Below are positions 37,646 through 43,849 of a stretch of 64,000 nt of DNA, one piece after another (the first letter of the stretch is position 1; each line of letters starts with the position of its first letter). The DNA is taken from the NCBI GenBank assembly GCA_937952975.1, contig CALFXX010000155.1:14939-78938 (forward strand), read 5' to 3'. The notes below the pieces were generated by a model. That model saw only the letters and a program-made list of their open reading frames with translations. It was not told the origin of the DNA and made no database searches. This DNA is from an uncultured Alcaligenaceae bacterium. GTDB taxonomy: Bacteria; Pseudomonadota; Gammaproteobacteria; Burkholderiales; Burkholderiaceae_B. Position numbers and translations under genes: made by a program.

Positions 37646-38554
37646 TTACATTCTGCTCGCCTTGCGACGACTGATTTCTTTGAGCAAATGCTGCTTAAAC
37701 GCCAGGGCGACTGGCGAGAGTTTTTTGCCTACGGGATGAACGATATGCCACGCAGAAGGCAAGGGAAATCCTTCAACAGTCACTACACTGACCCCATGCT
37801 CCTTCGCAAGTCCATGCAGCGCATGACTCGACACTAACCCAAGACCCAGCCCTCCAGCCACCGACTCTTTTAAGGCCTCGTTGCTACCTAATTCAAGGCG
37901 AACGTTTGGCCGAAACTTATTTTTACTAAAGAACTGATCACCGGCCATACGCGTGCCAGAGCCTTTTTCTCGAAGAATAAAACGACTTTTAGAAAGCTCA
38001 GTCAAGGGCACAGTCAGCCGCTTTGTCATGGGATCTGAACTCGGTGCGATCACCACAATAGGATTGGTCATAAACACCTCGTCGACTAACTCTAAATCGC
38101 TAGGTGGCATCGACATGATGTAGAGGTCATCTAGATTTTCGCGCAGACGCTGCACGACCCCATCGCGGTTAATGATTTCTAATGACACATCGATATCTGG
38201 ATATTTTTTACAAAAACCACCCACCAACCGAGGCATAAAGTATTTTGCGGTGCTAACCACCGCCACCTTAAGCTTGCCTCGTGACAAGCCTTTGACGGCA
38301 TCAATATGTTGTTCAAAGCCCTCCCACGTCTGCGCAATCGTTCGAGCGGTTGCCGCCAATTCTTTGCCTATATCGGTCAAATAGATTTTTTTACTCACAA
38401 CTTCATACAGTGGCAACCCGACTGCTTCGGTGATCTCTTTGAGTTGCATCGAAGCTGTCGGCTGAGTCACGTGCATGGCCTTGGCCGCAGCGCTCACGCT
38501 GCCTTTCTCTGCCAACGCAAGTACCAACCTCAGCTGTCGGAAGGTAATATTCAT
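37646..38554 (-). CDS. LysR-family regulator, CbbR/CmpR-like
   Basis: 302 residues. The N-terminal winged helix is FRQLRLVLALAEKGSVSAAAKAMHVTQPTASMQLKE (first 45 residues). The effector domain begins KLKVAVVSTAKYFMPRLVGGF and contains IINRDGVVQRLRENLDDLYIMSMPP, stretches typical of the CbbR/CmpR group that senses carbon status in carbon-fixing bacteria. It is divergent from sbtA across an 85-bp gap with palindromes and repeats, the usual arrangement for a LysR regulator and its target. Confidence 0.9.
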   Translation of the reverse strand: MNITFRQLRLVLALAEKGSVSAAAKAMHVTQPTASMQLKEITEAVGLPLYEVVSKKIYLTDIGKELAATARTIAQTWEGFEQHIDAVKGLSRGKLKVAVVSTAKYFMPRLVGGFCKKYPDIDVSLEIINRDGVVQRLRENLDDLYIMSMPPSDLELVDEVFMTNPIVVIAPSSDPMTKRLTVPLTELSKSRFILREKGSGTRMAGDQFFSKNKFRPNVRLELGSNEALKESVAGGLGLGLVSSHALHGLAKEHGVSVVTVEGFPLPSAWHIVHPVGKKLSPVALAFKQHLLKEISRRKASRM

Positions 38555-38630
38555 AGATTTTTATCTATATTTAATGACTTAAAAATAGATTTTACATGAT
38601 GCATCGGGCCATCTAAGATGAGCCATCTAA
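38553..38630. promoter_or_regulatory. LysR-type operator region between the regulator and sbtA
   Basis: ATAGAT-TTTT-ATCTAT (38553-38568) overlaps the regulator start codon; a further ATAGAT half-site is at 38585-38590, and GCCATCTAA occurs at 38608-38616 and 38622-38630. This is the layout of an autoregulated LysR gene and its divergent target. Confidence 0.6.
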
Positions 38631-38639
38631 AAGGTATGT

Positions 38640-39647
38640 ATGCAAAATCTAATCGATCCCGTCATTCTCTTTTTTATTGTTGGTGTGCTGGCTGGCGCCG
38701 TCAAATCCAATCTTGAAATTCCGCCTGCGATCTCACGATTCTTGGCCCTCTACCTACTCATGGCACTCGGGCTTAAAGGCGGCTTCGCCCTGTCGCAGTC
38801 GGGTCTCACCATTCAGGTCGCCGTTAGTCTGGGCGCAGCCGTTTTACTCGCTATAACGATTCCCTTGCTGGGTTACTGGTTTCTTAGGCGTTTTGTTTCT
38901 GGCTTCGACGCTGCAGCCGTTGCTGCCACGTACGGTTCGGTCAGTGCAGTGACGTTTGTGACGGCGGTGCAATACCTCGAAAACCAACATATCGCCTACG
39001 GCGGTCACATGGCCGCGGCCATGGCCTTAATGGAATCACCTGCCATCATTCTGGCCATCGTCTTTGCGAATACCCTGCGTCAAAAAAATACACCATCTCC
39101 TATTCATCTGACTCCTGAAGTGAGCGGCTCGCACGTTTCTCCCACCAAACACGGCGTCTCAATCGGCAAGGTCTTACACGAATCTTTTACAGATGGTGCC
39201 CAGCTGCTGCTGCTTGGAGCAATGGTCATCGGTGTGATCACAGGGGATACCGGACAGGCTGCGATGAAACCCTTTTCAGGCGACCTATTCAAAGGGATGC
39301 TGTCGTTTTTTCTGCTCGATATGGGCTTGATGGCGGCGCGCAATCTACCGCAAGTTCGCGGTAAGTCATCGGTACTGGTCGCATACGCAATACTGGGGCC
39401 AGTCTTACATGCAGGGCTCGCCTTAGGTTTGGCCTACCTCTTAGCGCTACCAGCGGGCGACGGCGCGTTGCTCATGGTGCTTGCCGCAAGCGCTTCATAT
39501 ATTGCTGTGCCAGCGGTACTCAGGTTCGCGCTGCCTGAGGCAACGCCTTCGCTTTACTTCGGACTGAGTTTGGGACTGACGTTTCCGTTGAATATTTTGT
39601 TTGGGATCCCTGTTTACGTTAGCTTGGCAAAAGTAGTACTGGGCTAA
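38640..39647 (+). CDS. sbtA: SbtA-family sodium-dependent bicarbonate transporter
   Basis: 335 residues with about ten membrane helices in two repeats. Recognised by VILFFIVGVLAGAVKSNLEIP, LYLLMALGLKGGFALS, YGSVSAVTFVTAVQYLE and the C-terminal YIAVPAVLRFALPEATPSLYFG. SbtA takes up HCO3- with Na+ across the inner membrane. No SbtB-type PII gene is adjacent. Control by the divergent CbbR-like regulator is likely. Bicarbonate would feed carboxylases such as Ppc. Confidence 0.9.
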   Translation: MQNLIDPVILFFIVGVLAGAVKSNLEIPPAISRFLALYLLMALGLKGGFALSQSGLTIQVAVSLGAAVLLAITIPLLGYWFLRRFVSGFDAAAVAATYGSVSAVTFVTAVQYLENQHIAYGGHMAAAMALMESPAIILAIVFANTLRQKNTPSPIHLTPEVSGSHVSPTKHGVSIGKVLHESFTDGAQLLLLGAMVIGVITGDTGQAAMKPFSGDLFKGMLSFFLLDMGLMAARNLPQVRGKSSVLVAYAILGPVLHAGLALGLAYLLALPAGDGALLMVLAASASYIAVPAVLRFALPEATPSLYFGLSLGLTFPLNILFGIPVYVSLAKVVLG

Positions 39648-39650
39648 AGC

Positions 39651-40346
39651 TTAACCACGAGCGCTTTGGTCGCGGTTGACGGTATGAACGAGCTTAGGTA
39701 GCTTTAACACCCAACCAGTTTTAGCAGCAAAAGTGTTTAGATCCTCGAGGCTATCCACATCAAACACAAAGTGCTCGTTATCGGTCTCGTAAGGTATCAC
39801 TAACTCAGGATGTTGATCCATAAATTTTCGACAGACCATGTTGCGACCAGATTCAATGATCTGATCCATGACAGTACCACTCAAGACAATGGGGTTGCCC
39901 CGCTGTCCGTTGACAACAGGCATCAGAATTTCACCACTCGAGCGCTTTCTAAAGGCTGTAATTAAATTTGTAATATCGTTGGCATTAATCAGAGGCTGAT
40001 CTGACAAGGCCATAATAATGACGTCAAAATTACTGCCTAAGGCTTCAATGCCCAGCCTGACTGACGAGGCTTGGCCATCCTCGGGATTAGGATTGCGCAC
40101 GACCTTTACCGGAAACTGTTCGACAGCGGGTTCGACCAACTCGTAATGGTAGCCCGTGACAATAACAACCTCGTCAACACCCGCGCCGCTGAGCGCGATC
40201 AGTTGCTGATTGATCAGGGGCACACCCTGCAACTCAAGCAACGATTTCGGCACGCTGCCCATGCGACTACCTTGGCCTGCCGCTAACAATATTGCCCCGA
40301 CGCGCGCGTGCGTACACAGTCGGCCTTGTTTTAAGATGCAACCCAT
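39651..40346 (-). CDS. MobA-like nucleotidyltransferase (MocA/CTP:molybdopterin cytidylyltransferase family)
   Basis: 231 residues. The NTP-binding loop is AILLAAGQGSRMGSVPKSLL; IIMALSDQPLI and VNGQRGNPIVL are further family marks. Relatives add CMP or GMP to molybdenum cofactor or activate other small molecules. No molybdoenzyme gene is near, so the substrate stays open. Its stop lies 4 bp from the convergent sbtA stop. Confidence 0.82.
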   Translation of the reverse strand: MGCILKQGRLCTHARVGAILLAAGQGSRMGSVPKSLLELQGVPLINQQLIALSGAGVDEVVIVTGYHYELVEPAVEQFPVKVVRNPNPEDGQASSVRLGIEALGSNFDVIIMALSDQPLINANDITNLITAFRKRSSGEILMPVVNGQRGNPIVLSGTVMDQIIESGRNMVCRKFMDQHPELVIPYETDNEHFVFDVDSLEDLNTFAAKTGWVLKLPKLVHTVNRDQSARG

Positions 40347-40398
40347 AATGCCTCCAGTAGCTCACTCATGTATGACGGATGCTGCTTTCGCTTTCACC

Positions 40399-40971
40399 TT
40401 AATATAACTTGTCGATACCAACGAGTGTCAACACGCCCATGATCGCGAAAATCGCAGCCGCGACTGAGTGAACTAATTTCATTGGAATCTTTGCTGCAAA
40501 TTTGTTGCCAACGAATACTGCTGGCACATCTGCAATGAGCATCCCTAACGTTGTTCCCGCCACGACAACGAGTGGCGCAGCATAATGAGCTGCAAGTGCA
40601 ATCGTCGCTAATTGCGTCTTGTCTCCCATCTCAGCCAAAAAGAACGTAATGAAGGTGGCGCCAAATACACCTAAGTGTTTAGCCACCTGAGTTTCTTCTT
40701 CCTCAATTTTGTCCGGAATTAACGTCCAGATCGCCATTCCAATAAACGAGGCGCCCAAAATCCAACGCAGCATCTCAGGATTGATCAACGAAGTAATCCA
40801 CGCGCCTAGAGCGCCTGCCAATCCATGATTAATGATGGTGGCGACAAGGATGCCAAGAATAATTGGGATAGGTTTTTTAAAGCGGGCCGCCAAGATGAAG
40901 GCTAGCAACTGGGTTTTATCGCCCATTTCTGCAAGAGCCACAACACCCGTAGAGATAAGAAGGGAATCCAT
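40399..40971 (-). CDS. TMEM165/GDT1 (UPF0016) family Mn2+ exporter
   Basis: 190 residues from the ATG at 40971, with AAGGAC 8 bp upstream. Six membrane helices in two repeats, each with the family motif: ALAEMGDKTQLLAF and FLAEMGDKTQLATIA. Family members move Mn2+ or Ca2+ across membranes; bacterial MneA exports manganese. A yybP-ykoY-type riboswitch upstream supports manganese export. An in-frame extension upstream of 40971 is the riboswitch region itself and is not coding. Confidence 0.92.
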   Translation of the reverse strand: MDSLLISTGVVALAEMGDKTQLLAFILAARFKKPIPIILGILVATIINHGLAGALGAWITSLINPEMLRWILGASFIGMAIWTLIPDKIEEEETQVAKHLGVFGATFITFFLAEMGDKTQLATIALAAHYAAPLVVVAGTTLGMLIADVPAVFVGNKFAAKIPMKLVHSVAAAIFAIMGVLTLVGIDKLY

Positions 40972-40979
40972 AATTAAGT

Positions 40980-41149
40980 CCTTCAGGCTGTGTAACAAAA
41001 ACAAATGACTACAAACCACCCACAGCCCATGTAAGCGTTTGTAGTCAAAAGTCTTGCCAAGCGTTAAGAACCGCTTACACCATAAGCCGAAGCTCAAGTA
41101 TGTTGATATAAGCCTTTACTAAAAAGTAAAGAGGCTACTCCCTGATGAC
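40980..41149 (-). promoter_or_regulatory. yybP-ykoY-type manganese riboswitch
   Basis: Read on the minus strand, the leader has the hallmark GGGAGTAGCC near its 5' end, then TCAACATACTTGAGC and a second arm, and closes with GCCTGAAGGAC, whose CCTG/GAC can pair with GTC/CAGG at the start. The interior has an exact 10-bp hairpin GACTACAAAC / GTTTGTAGTC (41007-41046). The Shine-Dalgarno AAGGAC lies in the closing helix, so Mn2+ binding would free translation of the exporter. Recognition is by motif memory, not alignment. Confidence 0.82.
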
Positions 41150-41240
41150 TTGGGCATTATAGCAACAGGCTTGCTCTATACCAACCTGTAGCGCGACTAC
41201 GTATTGACGGCTTCTAAAAAGACCGATATTCTTACCAATA

Positions 41241-41254
41241 ATTGATCGATCAAT
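41241..41254. promoter_or_regulatory. Palindromic operator of the vapBC pair
   Basis: ATTGATCGATCAAT is a perfect 14-bp palindrome 12 bp upstream of the antitoxin ATG, where the VapB-VapC complex normally binds for autoregulation. Confidence 0.6.
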
Positions 41255-41266
41255 AAGCGACCAGAA

Positions 41267-41479
41267 ATGTCTAATACAGCTACGCTCTCAAGCAAGTTCC
41301 AAATCTCTATTCCAAAGGCGATCAGAGAAACGATGCACTGGTCTGCTGGGCAAGAGTTTGTGTTCCTTCCCAAAGGTGACGGTCTACTAGTGATGCCCGT
41401 ACCCGAACTCAATCAACTTCGAGGGATCGCAAAAGGTGCGAACACTGACAAGTATCGAGACCGCAAGGATCGCTTCTGA
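41267..41479 (+). CDS. vapB: VapB-type antitoxin, AbrB/MazE DNA-binding family
   Basis: 70 residues. The N-terminal swapped-hairpin domain is NTATLSSKFQISIPKAIRE with FVFLPKGDGLLVMPVP; the C-terminal tail (GANTDKYRDRKDRF) is charged and would wrap the toxin. Its TGA overlaps the toxin ATG (TGATG). It represses its own operon with the toxin and neutralises it. Confidence 0.9.
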   Translation: MSNTATLSSKFQISIPKAIRETMHWSAGQEFVFLPKGDGLLVMPVPELNQLRGIAKGANTDKYRDRKDRF

Positions 41480-41865
41480 TGGCATCTAAGCCGCTGTGGG
41501 TTGTAGACACCTCTGCGTGGATTGAATGGCTAACTGATAGTCAGCACGCAAAAAAAATCAGCGCTAAATTTCCTGCAAAAGACTTTTGTGTTGTGCCAAC
41601 GATCGTACAACTTGAGTTGTCAAAGTGGCTGACTAGAGAGCTCGGCGAAGAGCGAGCGGACTCTGTGATTGCGTACACGCAAAAATGTATTATTGCGCCG
41701 CTTGACACTAGCATCGCATTATCCGCGGCGGAATGTCATCGAAAATTTAAACTAGCAACCGCTGACGCGATCGTTTATGCCACGGCACTTCATTGCGGGG
41801 CCGAATTACTGACTTTTGATGCCCACTTTGCCAAGCTGCCGTCGGTGACTTACCTGGCGAAGTAA
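41479..41865 (+). CDS. vapC: VapC-type PIN-domain toxin ribonuclease
   Basis: 128 residues. PIN acidic residues are in VVDTSAWIEWL (Asp), VQLELSKWLTRE (Glu), KLATADAIVYATALHCG (Asp) and LLTFDAHFAKL (Asp). VapC toxins cut tRNA or rRNA in the cytosol. The pair sits outside the island, 117 bp left of its attachment repeat. Confidence 0.92.
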   Translation: MASKPLWVVDTSAWIEWLTDSQHAKKISAKFPAKDFCVVPTIVQLELSKWLTRELGEERADSVIAYTQKCIIAPLDTSIALSAAECHRKFKLATADAIVYATALHCGAELLTFDAHFAKLPSVTYLAK

Positions 41866-41981
41866 CAACACTCATCGCAGCGCACTTCAAAGCAGTAGCC
41901 TACGCAATTTGTACTATTTGGCTTTGACGAAGTGCACGCATCTCGTTGCAACTTAATGGGGTAGAGCCCCTTAATTTGATA

Positions 41982-42034
41982 TTTTGGTGGGCGGTACAAG
42001 TTTCGAACTTGTGACCCCTGCCGTGTGAAGGCAG
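41982..42034 (-). repeat. Left attachment repeat: 3' part of tRNA-Val
   Basis: 53 bp identical to 59470-59522. On the minus strand it covers the tRNA from the anticodon stem to CCA plus three flanking bases. The sequence beyond it diverges at once (GGTATT instead of the D-arm), so it is not a functional tRNA but the host-side remnant left by integration. Confidence 0.93.
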
Positions 42035-42115
42035 GGTATTAGGACAAATGAGGATATTTACGGCAGAGGTATTCATATACAAAATGTCCTGAAGTATCCT
42101 AAAATATCCCTATTA

Positions 42116-42138
42116 GTTTAGGATACTTTTAGGATACC
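42116..42138 (+). promoter_or_regulatory. Left arm-type integrase site (23 bp)
   Basis: Contains TTTAGGATAC followed directly by TTTTAGGATACC, and is identical to 59395-59417. An inverted TATCCTAAAATATCC precedes it. Matching sites inside both ends of the island are expected of integrase or excisionase binding. It lies just before the integrase start. Confidence 0.75.
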
Positions 42139-42141
42139 ACG

Positions 42142-43311
42142 ATGCCAATAAATACTGTTGACTCTCGCAGCAAGCTAAAACCTCGCAGGGCGCCCTATTG
42201 GCACAAATTATCAACCGGACGCCATCTCGGCTATCGCAAGATGATCGCAGGTGGCGATGGCACGTGGTTGGCGCAAGCGTATGACGACGATTCAAAGACG
42301 CAACGCCGACATTCTCTCGGGTCGTTTGGCGAATTAGCGCCCAATAAGCGCTTCGACGCGGCATCAAACGCTGCCCGTGCTTGGTTTGATCACCTCAGCA
42401 TGGGTGGCGAAGACAAACCAATCACTGTTCACGCGGCATGCGAAGAGTACGTGAAACATCTGCGTGCTGAGCGCACTGCAACAGCGGATGACGCCGAGGC
42501 TAGGTTCAAACGCTGGGTCTACACAAACAAGATTGCGAAAATCCAATTACAGAAGCTTACTGAGAGGCATTTAACTGAATGGCGCAAAAGCCTAACTCAA
42601 GCGCCCGTAAAAATAGACCCTCATGCGGCAGAGCCCAAACTGCGAACGCGGGCAGCATCCACTGTAAATCGTGACATGACAACTTTCCGTGCTGCACTGA
42701 ATTACGCTAAGCGTAACCGTGCAGTAACCAGTGACATGGCTTGGCGTTACGCACTTACGCCAATTAAAAATGCCGATGGTCGGCGCGAGGCTTACCTAGA
42801 TATTACCGAACGCCGTGCCTTGATTGAAAATGCACCGCAAGACCTCGCGCTTCTGCTGAGCGGTTTGTCCCTCGTACCCATTCGCCCCGGCGCCCTTGCA
42901 ACGCTAACCGTAGGCAGCTTTGACTCACGTTCAAGCACCTTAACCGTCGGAAAGGACAAAACTGGCAAGGATCGTAAGATCAAGCTACCACCTTCAACCG
43001 CTGCATTCTTCAATGAACGAAAAATAGATCGACGGAGCGACGCCCCCCTTTTCGTGAGAGCCGATGGCGTTGCTTGGAACAAAGATAGCTGGAAAAAACC
43101 TTTGAAGGTCGCTGCTAAAGGGGCGAAACTGACGAACTCTGTCACCGCCTATACGTTGCGACACTCTGTCATCACTGACCTAGTTACAGGCGGTCTAGAT
43201 CTATTGACCGTGGCTCAATTGAGTGGCACTAGCGTCATTATGATCGAGCGGCACTACGGGCACCATCGCGCTGATCATGCGGCGGCCGCTCTTGCGACCT
43301 TAGCGTTGTAA
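42142..43311 (+). CDS. int: Tyrosine-type site-specific integrase
   Basis: 389 residues. A core-binding SAM-like domain (about 90-190) precedes the catalytic domain: PIRPGALATLTVGSF (first Arg), YTLRHSVITDL (Arg-His box II) and SVIMIERHYGHH (His/Tyr nucleophile). It would catalyse recombination at the tRNA-Val site. The gene begins 107 bp inside the left repeat, and the arm site overlaps its leader. P4-type relation is likely from context. Confidence 0.94.
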   Translation: MPINTVDSRSKLKPRRAPYWHKLSTGRHLGYRKMIAGGDGTWLAQAYDDDSKTQRRHSLGSFGELAPNKRFDAASNAARAWFDHLSMGGEDKPITVHAACEEYVKHLRAERTATADDAEARFKRWVYTNKIAKIQLQKLTERHLTEWRKSLTQAPVKIDPHAAEPKLRTRAASTVNRDMTTFRAALNYAKRNRAVTSDMAWRYALTPIKNADGRREAYLDITERRALIENAPQDLALLLSGLSLVPIRPGALATLTVGSFDSRSSTLTVGKDKTGKDRKIKLPPSTAAFFNERKIDRRSDAPLFVRADGVAWNKDSWKKPLKVAAKGAKLTNSVTAYTLRHSVITDLVTGGLDLLTVAQLSGTSVIMIERHYGHHRADHAAAALATLAL

Positions 43312-43338
43312 GAGATTTAATTTAATTTTTGAGAATAC

Positions 43339-43367
43339 TTGTGACAAAACTTTTCTTTCAATATAAT
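43339..43367 (+). promoter_or_regulatory. Sigma-70 promoter of the alpA-primase operon
   Basis: TTGTGA and TATAAT are separated by 17 bp, about 190 bp upstream of alpA and just after the integrase gene. Two palindromes follow in the leader. Confidence 0.6.
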
Positions 43368-43412
43368 TCAGGCACAGTCAGGTATTTTGTTGCTTGACTA
43401 GAAGTCTGCCTC

Positions 43413-43431
43413 AAGCTTTGCAACAAAGCTT
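43413..43431. promoter_or_regulatory. Operator palindrome 1 in the alpA leader
   Basis: AAGCTTTG-CAA-CAAAGCTT, a perfect 8-3-8 inverted repeat. It shares AGCTTTG / CAAAGCT with a second palindrome 40 bp downstream; the pair lies between the promoter and alpA and may bind AlpA or a repressor, or fold in the leader RNA. Confidence 0.6.
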
Positions 43432-43455
43432 AGCGAATAACTCCGCAGTTGGTTT

Positions 43456-43473
43456 TAGCTTTGAACAAAGCTA
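43456..43473. promoter_or_regulatory. Operator palindrome 2 in the alpA leader
   Basis: TAGCTTTG-AA-CAAAGCTA, a perfect 8-2-8 inverted repeat with the same core as palindrome 1. Confidence 0.6.
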
Positions 43474-43558
43474 TGTAACCCAAATTACCAGAGTGGCGCA
43501 AAGACAAACGTTTTCAATTTAAACGTGGTCTTGTGTCGCTCATCTAAAATCAAGAGCA

Positions 43559-43849
43559 ATGCAAGACCCAAATCCGAGGGTCTTTGTTATGCCTGCTCAA
43601 ACACCAATACCAACAAGCACAACTGCTGCTAAAAGTAGTAACCAAACCGCTCAAACCCTTCATACGGCGCTGCTTCGCCGCAAAGAGGTTGAGCACCGCA
43701 CCGCTCTAAGCCGATCAAGAATTTATGACTTGATGGGCAAAGGCGAGTTTCCCCTGCCCGTCCGCCTAGGCACTATGTCTGTGGCTTGGGCATCGAATGA
43801 AATCGATGCTTGGATCATTGAGCGACTTCAGAATCGTAGGGTGAAATAA
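43559..43849 (+). CDS. alpA: AlpA-family excisionase/transcriptional regulator
   Basis: 96 residues (a start at 43589 is also possible). The C-terminal 60 residues form a MerR-like winged helix: LLRRKEVEHRTALSRSRIYDLMGKGEFPLPVRLG, then VAWASNEIDAWIIERL. AlpA proteins act on integrase expression or excision in P4-like elements. The stop overlaps the primase start (TAATG), so the two are co-translated. Confidence 0.9.
   Translation: MQDPNPRVFVMPAQTPIPTSTTAAKSSNQTAQTLHTALLRRKEVEHRTALSRSRIYDLMGKGEFPLPVRLGTMSVAWASNEIDAWIIERLQNRRVK

Noticed and set aside
41955..41975. GGGG-TAGAG-CCCC hairpin before the left attachment repeat as a vapBC terminator
   Set aside because: The stem is only four base pairs and the T-rich part is interrupted, so it is not claimed as a terminator.
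41982..42060. tRNA gene at the left end of the island
   Set aside because: Only the 3' part is present; the 5' half is missing, so it is an attachment remnant.
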